64,000 bases of DNA from Cesiribacter sp. SM1 (GCF_020178975.1 NZ_JAHXBU010000042.1:124001-188000), one strand, 5' to 3'; positions 36,386 to 45,864 are shown, counted from the first letter of the stretch. A program made the numbers and translations. The notes: generated by a model not told the origin, from the sequence alone.

Positions 36386-36749
36386 AGGCATCATAGCCAT
36401 TGCCATTATAACCCTTGCCACAGGGCTGGGGCAAGTAGTGGCTGCCCCGGAAATTTTAGCACTCGTTGGAGCAAAGGTGAGCAGCACCAGTGCACATTTC
36501 TTTGCCATCATTGGCATGTTCATGTGCCTGTTTAGTGCCCTGTTGCTGCAGGCACTAAAGAGCGGGCAACATGCTGCCTTCGCGATGTTCTGGTGTGGCA
36601 TGCAAAAGTTTGGCGCTGCCGCTGCCATTGGCCTGGGGGTATATGGCAACATTTTTTCCGCACTTGCCCTAAGTGTTGCCGCATTCGATCTGCTGTCAGG
36701 GATCATCATTCTGGTCTACTGGAAGAAATTACAAAAGGAGAAACAGTGA
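36318..36749 (+). CDS. Small four-helix membrane protein, unknown function
   Basis: 143 residues with about four hydrophobic helices (GIIAIAIITLATGLGQ, FFAIIGMFMCLFSALLLQ, FGAAAAIGLGVYG, LLSGIIILVYW). The ATG at 36318 lies 68 bases inside the previous gene; a later start without ATG cannot be excluded, but no other ATG precedes the first helix. The stop overlaps the GTG start of the next gene (GTGA). No family is recognised with confidence. Confidence 0.68.
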   Translation: MYKVPQLTGQFLQGTETQSLLYRGIIAIAIITLATGLGQVVAAPEILALVGAKVSSTSAHFFAIIGMFMCLFSALLLQALKSGQHAAFAMFWCGMQKFGAAAAIGLGVYGNIFSALALSVAAFDLLSGIIILVYWKKLQKEKQ

Positions 36750-37210
36750 AATTTCTGGCTTACTTCTTCTTCTACACCTATGTGGGGCTTATGCTGGTAG
36801 CCGGCATCTGGGGTGCCTTTGTTGGTGCGCAGCTGGATCAGCAAATGCTCTTTGAGCTTGACACAACACAGCTAAATTCCAAAACTACTGCCAGTATGTT
36901 AAGTCAGTACCGGTTTTTAAGGCTGATTGAGTTTGGTTTTGGCTGGTTTGCCATCGCCTTTACCCGGGAAATTTTCTCCGAGCCAAAATACAACAGGCTC
37001 TTTCTATCCGTGATGTTTCTGGGGGTACTTGCCAGAACTGTATCGCTTTTTGCCGATGGCTCCCCCCATGGCATTTTTTACCTGTTTGCCGGCTGGGAAC
37101 TGGTGGGTGTGATCCTTATTTTTATCTATACACAGAAGGAAATCAAGCACAATGGAGCAAAGCAACAGCCCCTTACCATTCAGAGTACCGGCAGGCTACA
37201 GCGGTATTAA
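36746..37210 (+). CDS. DUF4345-like membrane protein
   Basis: 154 residues from a GTG start at 36746, chosen because a good ribosome site (AAAGGAG, 36734-36740) precedes it, the GTGA overlap with the previous stop is typical of coupled genes, and the longer ATG frame adds 51 residues rich in Cys and Trp that read as a frame shadow. It has four hydrophobic helices and RLIEFGFGWFAIAFTREI followed by VLARTVSLF, resembling DUF4345. The role is unknown. The patatin gene overlaps its end by 59 bases. Confidence 0.72.
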   Translation: MKFLAYFFFYTYVGLMLVAGIWGAFVGAQLDQQMLFELDTTQLNSKTTASMLSQYRFLRLIEFGFGWFAIAFTREIFSEPKYNRLFLSVMFLGVLARTVSLFADGSPHGIFYLFAGWELVGVILIFIYTQKEIKHNGAKQQPLTIQSTGRLQRY

Positions 37211-38600
37211 AAGATCGCTGGTACTGGCTGGCGGCGGTATGCGGCTGGCTTACCAGGCCGGGGTGCTGAAAGCACTGGAAGAAGAAGGCCTGCAGTTTAC
37301 CCATGCCGATGCTACCTCAGGTGGAATTTTTAACCTGGCCATGCTGCTCTCCGGACTCTCCACTGCAGAAATGTGCAATAACTGGAGCACTGTGCGCATA
37401 AAAGACTTTATTTCCTACCTCCCCCTCCGGAAGTACCTAAGCCCCCTGCAACTGCCGGCCTTTGGCGATGCAGATGGTATTGCCAGGAAAGTATTTCCGC
37501 ATTTAGGCATTAGTGTTAACAGGATCAGACAGGAAGAAAGGCTGGCCGGCACTTTTAATGTTTGCAATTACTCCTGGAAAACAAACGAGGCCATACCCCA
37601 TCCCCACGTACAGTTGCAGCACCTTATTGCCGGTGTTTCGCTCCCCATGCTGATGCCTGCTCTAAAGATCGGGGCCGACTGGTACATAGATGCAGTGTGG
37701 ATAAAAGATGCCAACCTGTTGGAGGCGGTTAAAAGAGGAGCGGAAGAAATATGGCTGGTGTGGGCCATTGGCAACCAGCACCAGTACCAGGGCGGCTCCT
37801 TCAGGCAGTACGTGCACATGATTGAAATGAGTGCAAACGGCGCTCTTTTTGCTGAATTTGATTACATCAACGAGCTCAACAGCAGAATTGAAAAGGGCGA
37901 CTCACCATATGGACAGAAGCAGGAAGTAAAGGTGCACATCATCAAGCCTGAATATCCCCTACCCCTGGATAATGACCTGTATTTTAACCGCATCAACACC
38001 ACCACCCTCATAGAAATGGGCTATGCCGATGCAAAAGAATATTGCATCAATGCCAGCCAATATCCTGCTCCACCTTCTCCACAATCAACAAAAATGCAGG
38101 AACCAGGCGTGGCCTTCTCCTGCCGGGCCAGACTCATGGGGCAATTGCAGGATAGAGAAGCGCTCCTGCACCTCTCCTTCAGCATTCATGATGTAGAGCA
38201 CTTTGTTGAAGCGCACCATCCTTACCGCCTGGTAGCCAGCTTAAGCTTTACTACAGCAGATCTTACCTATTACGGCTACCAGGGCAGGCTTGTGGTGGGG
38301 CCTGGCGCTGCAGAGGGTACCAAAAGTGGCAGGTTCAGCTTCAGGATTGGCATTTCAGGAGAAGATTATTTTATGCAGGGCAGCTGGCCGCTACATACCA
38401 CCTCTACTGCTTCCAGAGCAGTAGAGATTGCACTGCATAAGGGAAGCAGTGCAGCCGGCGAGCTTGTTGCCAGCTCCTGTTTTACGACTACGGCAACCGA
38501 CTGGCGCTATCTGCAAAAGAGTTTCAGCTTTTACAATACCCGCAGCTGGATAGAAAAACGAAAGGCAAAGCAAAAGCTTAAGAGCTATTTTTTTGTATAG
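37152..38600 (+). CDS. Patatin-like phospholipase with extra C-terminal domain
   Basis: 482 residues. The patatin core (about 20-290) has the oxyanion loop LAGGGMRLAYQAG (25-37), the nucleophile S56 in DATSGG (first Gly of GxSxG is Ala) and catalytic D180 in YIDA. It should be a lipid acyl hydrolase. Residues about 310-470 form a second, beta-rich domain that looks related to the C terminus of the GMC oxidoreductase encoded two genes later (segments RLMGQL, LSFSIHDVEHFVEAHHP, GRFSFRIG). No signal peptide is seen. The start overlaps the DUF4345-like gene by 59 bases. Confidence 0.83.
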   Translation: MEQSNSPLPFRVPAGYSGIKRSLVLAGGGMRLAYQAGVLKALEEEGLQFTHADATSGGIFNLAMLLSGLSTAEMCNNWSTVRIKDFISYLPLRKYLSPLQLPAFGDADGIARKVFPHLGISVNRIRQEERLAGTFNVCNYSWKTNEAIPHPHVQLQHLIAGVSLPMLMPALKIGADWYIDAVWIKDANLLEAVKRGAEEIWLVWAIGNQHQYQGGSFRQYVHMIEMSANGALFAEFDYINELNSRIEKGDSPYGQKQEVKVHIIKPEYPLPLDNDLYFNRINTTTLIEMGYADAKEYCINASQYPAPPSPQSTKMQEPGVAFSCRARLMGQLQDREALLHLSFSIHDVEHFVEAHHPYRLVASLSFTTADLTYYGYQGRLVVGPGAAEGTKSGRFSFRIGISGEDYFMQGSWPLHTTSTASRAVEIALHKGSSAAGELVASSCFTTTATDWRYLQKSFSFYNTRSWIEKRKAKQKLKSYFFV

Positions 38601-38633
38601 AAACAAACTTTTATCACCCTAACCCCCTGCACT

Positions 38634-40424
38634 ATGGAAGAGCAGCATGAATATAAAGCCAGGAAAAGGAAAGAAAGCGAGGCGTTAAAATTTGAACCTA
38701 GACCCATGGTGGGCTGGTACGATGCCCGCCAGCTGCTGGGTACGGCTGTAAAAACAGTGGTATCGTCGGTGTTTGGTGCTTATTCTGATAAAAGGGAAAT
38801 ACAAGCCGCCCTTTCCGAATGTAACGATTACGATTATAGCGATAAGGAGGAAATCTGGATTGATTATATGTCTGATACCGGCGATGGGTTTCATTCCACC
38901 TTTACCATGGCTAACCTGCTATCGGCAGAGCAGCTAACTGTTGACGGCATAGAGACTTTCAAGGGTGATATACTGGTGCTGGGTGGAGACCAGGTGTATC
39001 CTGTTGCCACCCGAGAGGATTATGAAAATCGCCTAAGAGGCCCCTTTGATGCCGCCTGCCGGAATCAGACATGCCCGCCGGCCAGTGGAAATGGAAAGGA
39101 GGAGAAAGAACACCACCTCTATGCTGTACCGGGCAACCACGACTGGTACGATGGCCTGTCCAATTTCATCAAGATCTTCTGCCAGGGCCGAACCATTGGC
39201 AACTGGCTAAGCAGGCAGTGCCGCAGCTATTTTGCCATCAAACTGCCCCATAACTGGTGGTTGTGGGGTATCGATATACAGCTCTCTGCCGACATAGATT
39301 ACCCGCAGCTGCAGTATTTCGACAGCATCGCCAAAAAGATGAAAAAGGGTGATAAAGTGATCCTGTGCACGGCCGAGCCCAGCTGGACTTTTACCACCCG
39401 CAAAAAAGACAAGAGCTACGAAAACCTGAAGTTTTTTGAACAGCGCTATATCATCGATAAAGAGATGGAGCTTGCCGTTACCATTGCTGGTGATCTTCAT
39501 CATTATGCACGTTACGAGCTGATCTCGCACGGCCAGGCATCGCACAAGATCACATCAGGTGGCGGTGGTGCATTTATGCACCCTACCCACAACCTTAAGG
39601 ATGAACTAAACCTGCGGGAAGGCAACTACTTTCTCCAGAAAACATTTCCGGAGAAAGATAGGTCCAGGAAGCTGGCTTTCTGGAACCTGGCCTTCCCGCT
39701 GTTTAACCCGCAGTTTGCGTTTTTTATGGGGGCCTTCTATGTGCTCTTTGCCTGGGAATTACAGGAAGCCACCAAAAGTGGGCTAACCTTTTTTCAGAAA
39801 ATCAGCCTTTATGAGCCACAGCTGGATAATCTAAAACAGTTTACTACTGATATCCTCAATATCCTGCTGATGAACCCCCTGCTGGTTTTTGTGATTGCTG
39901 CCGTCATTTTTGGGGTTACAAAGTTTACGGATACCAACGCCAGCAAAAAGAACTACCTCTGGCTGCTGGGTACCCTGCACGGGCTTGTGCACATCCTGGT
40001 AGGTTTTGGGCTGTTCTGGCTCCTATCCTACTGGTTAGGCCCTATCGGGGCAATGGATATTAACCATTTGGGCACTATATCTCTGCTCACGGTACTCATT
40101 TTTGTGAGCGGTGGTTTGCTTGGCTGCCTGGTAATGGGGCTGTACCTGCTTATCACAAATCTACTTTTCCGCATCCACGACAACGAAGCTTTTTCTGCCA
40201 TTAAGTGGAGGGGCTATAAAAATTTCCTGCGCATGCACATCAGCCGTGAGGCGCTTTCGATTTACCCGATTGGCCTGAAAAAAACAGCCCGCTGGAAGAA
40301 AGAGGGCAAGCACTACGTACCCGATAGGCTACTCACAACAAAGCTAGTAGATAAGGTAATCACCATAAAAGCCAACAAACATGAAAAAGAAAGCCCAGGC
40401 TTACCTGTCATCACCGATCGCTGA
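38634..40424 (+). CDS. Membrane-anchored metallophosphoesterase
   Basis: 596 residues. The N-terminal half (about 75-350) is a calcineurin-like phosphoesterase with SDTGDGFHS, GGDQVYP, GNHDWYDG and AGDLHHYARYE; the binuclear metal ligands appear present, with Asp-Thr-Gly-Asp in place of the common D-x-H. The C-terminal half has about five hydrophobic helices (near 360-380, 410-428, 440-460, 470-490 and 495-520). A phosphoesterase on the inner face of the membrane acting on a lipid or signalling phosphate is plausible. Its end overlaps the GMC gene by 44 bases. Confidence 0.82.
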   Translation: MEEQHEYKARKRKESEALKFEPRPMVGWYDARQLLGTAVKTVVSSVFGAYSDKREIQAALSECNDYDYSDKEEIWIDYMSDTGDGFHSTFTMANLLSAEQLTVDGIETFKGDILVLGGDQVYPVATREDYENRLRGPFDAACRNQTCPPASGNGKEEKEHHLYAVPGNHDWYDGLSNFIKIFCQGRTIGNWLSRQCRSYFAIKLPHNWWLWGIDIQLSADIDYPQLQYFDSIAKKMKKGDKVILCTAEPSWTFTTRKKDKSYENLKFFEQRYIIDKEMELAVTIAGDLHHYARYELISHGQASHKITSGGGGAFMHPTHNLKDELNLREGNYFLQKTFPEKDRSRKLAFWNLAFPLFNPQFAFFMGAFYVLFAWELQEATKSGLTFFQKISLYEPQLDNLKQFTTDILNILLMNPLLVFVIAAVIFGVTKFTDTNASKKNYLWLLGTLHGLVHILVGFGLFWLLSYWLGPIGAMDINHLGTISLLTVLIFVSGGLLGCLVMGLYLLITNLLFRIHDNEAFSAIKWRGYKNFLRMHISREALSIYPIGLKKTARWKKEGKHYVPDRLLTTKLVDKVITIKANKHEKESPGLPVITDR

Positions 40425-42735
40425 CATAAAGCCTTTTTACGATGTAGTCGTGATCGGCTCTGGCTATGGTGGCAGCATTGCAGCCTCACGCATGGCCCGT
40501 GCCGGCCTTACAGTATGCCTGCTGGAGAGGGGCAGAGAAATTCAGCCGGGCGAATACCCTTACAGCCAGAAAGAGGCCGCCCGTGAAATGCAGTTCAACA
40601 TGCCGGGAAAGCATATAGGCTCAAAAACAGGCTTATATGAGTTTCATGTAAATAAAGATATCAATGTATTTGTAGGTTGCGGTTTGGGGGGCACCTCACT
40701 GGTAAATGCCAATGTGTGCATAGAAGCAGACGAAAGGGTATTCATGGATACGAGCTGGCCCACAGAAATTCGCGAAGATATGGCCTCTGTAGCACGGGGC
40801 GTGCAGCGGGCCCGCGAAATGCTAAGGCCGGAGTGCTATCCGGAGGGCAAAAACGGTTATCCGATTTTGGCCAAAACAGAGTCGATGAAGCTGGCCGCCA
40901 AGGCCCTGAAGGAAAGGTTTTCTTATGTACCCATCAATGTAAATTTTGAGGGTGGCATTAACCATGTAGGTGTGCAGCAGCATAAGTGTGATCTCTGCGG
41001 CGACTGCGTAACGGGCTGCAACTATGCAGCAAAAAACACTACCCTTATGAACTACCTGCCCGATGCCAAAAATCATGGGGCAGAGATCTATACAAAGGTG
41101 GCCGTTCAGTACCTGCAGAAAGCTGGAGATCAGTGGACGGTGCATTACCAGCTGCAGGATGCCGGCCGGGAAAAGTTTAGTGCTCCTTTTCTGTTTGTTA
41201 AAGCAGGCATGGTTATCCTGGCAGCCGGCAGCCTGGGCAGTACGGAAATTTTACTGAAATCGCGCGAAAAAGGACTCTCCCTCTCCCCCATGCTGGGCAA
41301 AAGGTTTACGGGCAATGGCGATGTGCTGGGTTTTGCTTTTAATAACGATCAGCCTGTAAACGGCATAGGTTGGGGCAAGCACAAGCCCAATGGCAGCGTA
41401 AAAGCAGTGGGGCCCTGCATTGGCAGTATTATCGATGCCCGCGACAAAGAAGCGCTGGCAGATGGTTTTGTGATAGAAGAAGGGGTAATTCCCGGTGCCC
41501 TGTCGGGCGTGCTGCCTGGTATGTTTGTATCGGTTGCCAGGCTGCTGGGCAGGGATACCGATAAAGGACTGAAAGATTTCATCACTGAAAAATTCAGGAA
41601 AATCAGGTCCCTGATCCAGGGTGCCTACCAGGGTGCCTTAAACAACACGCTCACCTACCTGGTGATGTCGCACGACGATGGCAACGGCAGCATGCGCCTG
41701 GAGCAGGACCGCATAAGGGTTGACTGGCCCAGCGTGGGCAGGCAGGAGGTGTTCAAAAGGGTGAACATTAAGCTGAAAGAGGCAACCAAAGCCCTTGGCG
41801 GAACCTTTGTAACCAACCCCTCCTGGAACAAGGCCATGAACTTTGACCTGGTAACGGTGCATCCATTGGGTGGCTGCATTATGTCTGATTCTGCAGAAAA
41901 CGGAGTGGTAAACCATGTAGGGCAGGTCTGGGCATCGGATAAGGGAAAAAGCCTGCACAAAGGGCTGTATGTAATAGATGGGGCCATCATACCGCGTTCG
42001 GTGGGCGTTAACCCCCTGCTCACCATCTCTGCCCTGGCAGAACGCTCCTGCGAGCTGATTGCCAAAGAACGGGGCCTGCACATTTCGTATGATTTCCCTG
42101 CAGTGGCACCCAGGCCGGAGGTAGTTAAACCAATCGGCATACAGTTTACCGAAACCATGAGGGGTTACTTTGCTGCCGGAGCAACAGGAGATTATGCAGA
42201 GGCCGCCAGGATAGGCAAGCTAAATAATTCACCTTTTGAATTTACCCTTACCATCATTTCTGATAACCTGGAAGGTTTGCTGGAGTCGGAGCAGCACCCT
42301 GCTAAAATGGCTGGAACTGTTAACGCGCCGGCGCTCTCCGATAGTGCACTTACCATCAGCAGGGGCCGGTTCAACCTTTTTGTACCCAGTAAGCTACAGG
42401 CTAATACACTCAACATGAACTACAGCATGCGCCTGCACACCATAGATAGCAGGCAGTACTTCTTTGAGGGGTATAAAGAAATCATTGATAATAAGGGCTT
42501 CGATGTGTGGTCAGATACCTCTACCCTCTACATTACTGTTTACGAAGGAGAAGACAATAGCGGACAGGTTGTTGGCAAAGGCGTACTCAACATTTTACCA
42601 GAAGACTTTGCCAAACAGATCACCACCATGAAAGCCCTGCATGCTGCCAATAAGCTGGAAGCCGCAAAAGCACTGAAAAACTTCGGGACGTTTTTCGGGA
42701 AAAATGTATTTGAAAAGTTTGTACTGGAATGGTAA
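40381..42735 (+). CDS. GMC oxidoreductase, cholesterol-oxidase-like, with C-terminal accessory domain
   Basis: 784 residues. The FAD-binding motif is VVIGSGYGGS (G26, G28, G31). VGCGLGGTSLVNANV (98-112) and the C-terminal HPLGGC and LYVIDGAIIPRSVGVNP segments define the GMC family, close to cholesterol oxidase/ChoD-type proteins. A CDLCGDCVTGC motif (C203, C206, C209, C213) has ferredoxin-like spacing and is usual for this branch as I recall. Residues about 595-760 form an added beta-rich domain similar to the patatin C terminus. It would oxidise an alcohol, perhaps a sterol or hopanoid, to a ketone. It is the last gene of the cluster. Confidence 0.88.
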   Translation: MKKKAQAYLSSPIADIKPFYDVVVIGSGYGGSIAASRMARAGLTVCLLERGREIQPGEYPYSQKEAAREMQFNMPGKHIGSKTGLYEFHVNKDINVFVGCGLGGTSLVNANVCIEADERVFMDTSWPTEIREDMASVARGVQRAREMLRPECYPEGKNGYPILAKTESMKLAAKALKERFSYVPINVNFEGGINHVGVQQHKCDLCGDCVTGCNYAAKNTTLMNYLPDAKNHGAEIYTKVAVQYLQKAGDQWTVHYQLQDAGREKFSAPFLFVKAGMVILAAGSLGSTEILLKSREKGLSLSPMLGKRFTGNGDVLGFAFNNDQPVNGIGWGKHKPNGSVKAVGPCIGSIIDARDKEALADGFVIEEGVIPGALSGVLPGMFVSVARLLGRDTDKGLKDFITEKFRKIRSLIQGAYQGALNNTLTYLVMSHDDGNGSMRLEQDRIRVDWPSVGRQEVFKRVNIKLKEATKALGGTFVTNPSWNKAMNFDLVTVHPLGGCIMSDSAENGVVNHVGQVWASDKGKSLHKGLYVIDGAIIPRSVGVNPLLTISALAERSCELIAKERGLHISYDFPAVAPRPEVVKPIGIQFTETMRGYFAAGATGDYAEAARIGKLNNSPFEFTLTIISDNLEGLLESEQHPAKMAGTVNAPALSDSALTISRGRFNLFVPSKLQANTLNMNYSMRLHTIDSRQYFFEGYKEIIDNKGFDVWSDTSTLYITVYEGEDNSGQVVGKGVLNILPEDFAKQITTMKALHAANKLEAAKALKNFGTFFGKNVFEKFVLEW

Positions 42736-42877
42736 CCACGCAGCAGTATAGCCGCCTCCGGTGCTGTTCATTTCAGCACAGCCTTTGCATGATAGCAACA
42801 GCTAATGTCAACTGCTATAGGTTGATTGCCCATTGATCTTAATTACACCAAAAATCAATACATGCTATTACAGGAAC

Positions 42878-43264
42878 ATGAATGTTACGCTTAAAGAATT
42901 AGTAGCCAACGCCAATCAGGAGGTTAGAGGCTATGATGTAGAAGCCGCCAAAGCCATGGTAGGTAAGCCAAATGTACAGTTTGTAGATGTACGGGACGAA
43001 CCCGAGCTTAAAAATGATGGCAAAATACCCGGGTCGCTTCATGCCTCCAGAGGCATGCTGGAGTTTTACCTCGATCCGCAAAGTCCCTATCACAAACAGG
43101 AATTTACAGCAGACAAGGAGTTTGTTTTTTACTGCAAAAGTGGCGGACGCTCAGCACTGGCGGCACAGCGGGCACAGCAGATGGGCCTGCAGAATGTGGC
43201 CCACCTCATGGGAGGCTTCAATGCCTGGAAAGAAAAATCGGGACCGGTAGTGCAACAAAGCTAA
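42878..43264 (+). CDS. Rhodanese-like sulfurtransferase
   Basis: 128 residues from the ATG at 42878; the longer frame to 42833 adds a non-conserved leader. The rhodanese domain shows VQFVDVRDEPELKNDGKIPG and the active loop YCKSGGRSALAA. It is cytosolic and probably a persulfide carrier. It follows the GMC operon by 142 bases and has its own terminator; whether it belongs to the operon is uncertain. Confidence 0.9.
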   Translation: MNVTLKELVANANQEVRGYDVEAAKAMVGKPNVQFVDVRDEPELKNDGKIPGSLHASRGMLEFYLDPQSPYHKQEFTADKEFVFYCKSGGRSALAAQRAQQMGLQNVAHLMGGFNAWKEKSGPVVQQS

Positions 43265-43296
43265 AAGAAAAGCCCGGCTGCCCGGGCTTTTCTTTT
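43263..43296. terminator. Bidirectional terminator between rhodanese and serine hydrolase genes
   Basis: The stem AAAAGCCCGG/CCGGGCTTTT extends to 15 bp including flanking A and T runs, with a four-base loop. It can serve both convergent genes. Confidence 0.92.
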
Positions 43297-43335
43297 GTAT
43301 TGACTTAAAACAGGTTTGCTGGTTTAGCCTGACAG

Positions 43336-44628
43336 TTAATCATCAATTGACTGGCCAACCAGTTGTTTAAATTTCCAGCCGGTATCGTCTGAAACAGGTC
43401 CCTGTGTTTGCTTCAGGATGATGCCAATCATGTTCTCCTGTGGATCGGCAAAATACTGAGTATTAAAATAGCCACCCCAGCTAAAGGTGCCGGTGCTGCC
43501 ACTTCCGCCCTTATCCTGGCCATTGCTCGTGAGCACACTAAAGGCAAGGCCATGGTAGGAGTCTCCGTCCTCGCCCCAGATGTCGCCAATCTGGTTGCCC
43601 ATAATTACCTGCACCGTTGGCCGGCTTAAGATACGTACGCCATTAAGCTCCCCTCCATTAAGGTACATTTGCAGAAAAGTAGCATAGTCTTTGGCCGTAC
43701 TGGATAAACCAGCTCCGCCTGAAAAGAACTTTCTGGCTCCTGCAACTGGATAATTCGTGTCGTAGAATGAGGCAGTATAGGGCTGCCACTCGCCATCCTG
43801 CTGATGCTGAACAGCCACCAGGCGGTTCGCTTTATCCTGGGGCAGGTAAAACCAGGTATCCTGCATACCCAGCGGCTCAAACAGGCGGGTTCTAAGAAAC
43901 TGGTCATAAGGCATTCCGGATACCACTTCCACAAAATAGCCCAATACATCCAGGCCCTCGCTGTAGGTAAATTTTTCGCCAGGATTGTGGTGCAGTGGCA
44001 ATGCAGCCAGTTTTTTCACACTCTCCCCGATGCTAATGGGTTCAGTGGTAAACAGGTCGGTAACGCCTGCTTTCTGATACATCATTTTGAAGCGCTCATC
44101 GCTATCAATCATGCCATAGCCCAGGCCGGAGGTATGGGTAAGCAGGTGGCGTATGGTAATTTCCTTATCGGCTGGTTTGGTGGTATAGGTGGTATCGCTG
44201 TAGCGAAAAGATTTCAGCACCTGGGGGTTCTTGAATTCAGGTATGTATTTGGAGATGGGATCATCCAGCTGAAACTTTCCTTCCTCCCAAAGCATCATCA
44301 CGGCGGTAGAGGTAATGGCTTTGGTCTGAGAGGCAATTCTGAAAATATCATCCCGCTTCAGGGGCCTGTTGCTTTGCTGATCGGCAGTTCCAAACGCTTT
44401 GTAGTACACTATTTTACCATTGCGGGCAACCAGGGCCACCGCACCCGGTATTTTTTCTTCTGCTACGGCACTTTGCAACATCTCGTCTATCCGGGCCAGC
44501 CGCTCGGCCGACATACCTGCTTTAGCCGGGGCAGCCTCTGCCAGTGGTGGTGATTTTTTGCTGGATTTGGTCTGTGCACCTGCCATAAGGGCAAGCGACA
44601 GGAATAGAATGGAAAGCAGATTTCGCAT
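43336..44628 (-). CDS. Exported serine hydrolase (class C beta-lactamase/DD-peptidase fold)
   Basis: 430 residues from the ATG at 44628, which gives the signal peptide MRNLLSILFLSLALMAGAQ. The catalytic S100-Q-T-K103 and the second motif YSE (in KFTYSEGLDVLGY) are present, and LLTHTSGLGYG is typical of EstB/AmpC-like family S12 hydrolases. It may be an esterase, a peptidase or a wall-recycling enzyme; beta-lactam hydrolysis cannot be assumed. It is monocistronic. Confidence 0.9.
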   Translation of the reverse strand: MRNLLSILFLSLALMAGAQTKSSKKSPPLAEAAPAKAGMSAERLARIDEMLQSAVAEEKIPGAVALVARNGKIVYYKAFGTADQQSNRPLKRDDIFRIASQTKAITSTAVMMLWEEGKFQLDDPISKYIPEFKNPQVLKSFRYSDTTYTTKPADKEITIRHLLTHTSGLGYGMIDSDERFKMMYQKAGVTDLFTTEPISIGESVKKLAALPLHHNPGEKFTYSEGLDVLGYFVEVVSGMPYDQFLRTRLFEPLGMQDTWFYLPQDKANRLVAVQHQQDGEWQPYTASFYDTNYPVAGARKFFSGGAGLSSTAKDYATFLQMYLNGGELNGVRILSRPTVQVIMGNQIGDIWGEDGDSYHGLAFSVLTSNGQDKGGSGSTGTFSWGGYFNTQYFADPQENMIGIILKQTQGPVSDDTGWKFKQLVGQSIDD

Positions 44629-44904
44629 GTTTGAAAGAATAATGAATAACACGCCAAATATGTAAAAACAAAGGGCACCTGCAACACTTATTTCAGGTTT
44701 TTTGCTTGATCTGCACCCTAAAAGATACTACCTTAAGTTGAACTCCAGTGATAAGCAGCATCCTTTATTTCTATTGCACTCTTGCAGGCAAACCAATGTT
44801 TCTCCCTCCGTTTGTTGCTCATACTGCTTGTTGTAGTGCATACAATTATATTCTTCAAGGGGCCTGCTAACATCACTTTCCCACAAAAACCCTAATTTTT
44901 TACC

Positions 44905-45657
44905 ATGGATTTCAACAATAAGAAAGATCAGATCGCCATCACCATCCCTTATTTCAGGATGCGAAAGTCTGCAGACGGGCTGGACCGCTGGAATGAAATA
45001 AACATTGCCACCATTGCCATAGATGAAAAAGGCCAGGATAATAAAAGTCCTGCTGTGTATGTGAACATGCTCAAAATGGAACACCCGGTAAAATCCTGGG
45101 AGCGGGTAGATTTTGCAGGCTCCGGCAGGCTCGTGTATGGTCCGGCACAACCAGGCGCTTTTGTGTACTGTGCTGTATTGTTCATTGAGAGTGACAACGA
45201 TAACCGTAACCTGGGAAAATTACTTAGGGAGGTGGCCGCGGGTGCTGAAATCAAAAGCATTGTCACTGCCGTGAGTGCCCTGGTAAATCCTACCGCATCC
45301 GTTATTCTATCGCTGCTATCGCCTGTTGCCGCCATTGTAGGTAAGGTGCTGGAGGGTAGCAAAGATGATATTCTCTACACCCAGGAAGGTATATTTCTTA
45401 GAGACATCAAGCCTCCTTACCACATCGGTGATTCATTCAAAAGAACAAACGATTTTATAGAGTCATCGCTGAATGTGATTCCGCTGGTGCAGTCTTCAGA
45501 AGCGCCAATGAGTTTCAGAAAAATGACTGCACTTGCTACCGGTGATGAGGGCAGCAATGCCCTGGCGCTGGAAGCCCTGGCTGGCGTGCCGGAAAAAATA
45601 TCGCTCTTTACCAATAGCGACCAGTCCACCCCCAGCAACAACAACTTACCTGCCTGA
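44905..45657 (+). CDS. Unknown protein with beta-rich ends and a hydrophobic centre
   Basis: 250 residues, family not recognised. Residues 1 to about 105 look like a beta sandwich (IAITIPYFRMRK; GAFVYCAVLFIESD). Residues about 106-155 are long helices with a strongly hydrophobic part (VNPTASVILSLLSPVAAIVGKVL). Then beta structure returns (LYTQEGIFLRDIKPPY) and a flexible Ser/Thr/Asn-rich tail ends the protein. There is no signal peptide. It converges on the KAP NTPase cluster and could be a membrane-inserting partner; that is only inference from position. Confidence 0.6.
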   Translation: MDFNNKKDQIAITIPYFRMRKSADGLDRWNEINIATIAIDEKGQDNKSPAVYVNMLKMEHPVKSWERVDFAGSGRLVYGPAQPGAFVYCAVLFIESDNDNRNLGKLLREVAAGAEIKSIVTAVSALVNPTASVILSLLSPVAAIVGKVLEGSKDDILYTQEGIFLRDIKPPYHIGDSFKRTNDFIESSLNVIPLVQSSEAPMSFRKMTALATGDEGSNALALEALAGVPEKISLFTNSDQSTPSNNNLPA

Positions 45658-45864
45658 TTGCTCCTTCATGCCTGTTAGCCAGTCTTTTCAAAATATAAGT
45701 ATTGCATCACAATACAGTCCTGCTCTGGTAGGGGGCTGTATTGTGAAGGCAGGAATCCTGGATCAATAATATAAGCATATATTACAGTGCAAGAAGTTAC
45801 TACAGCGCTAAGCTGTATCTCTGCCTTTGCTGATTAGGCAGCACCATTTTTGAGGTCTTGGATG

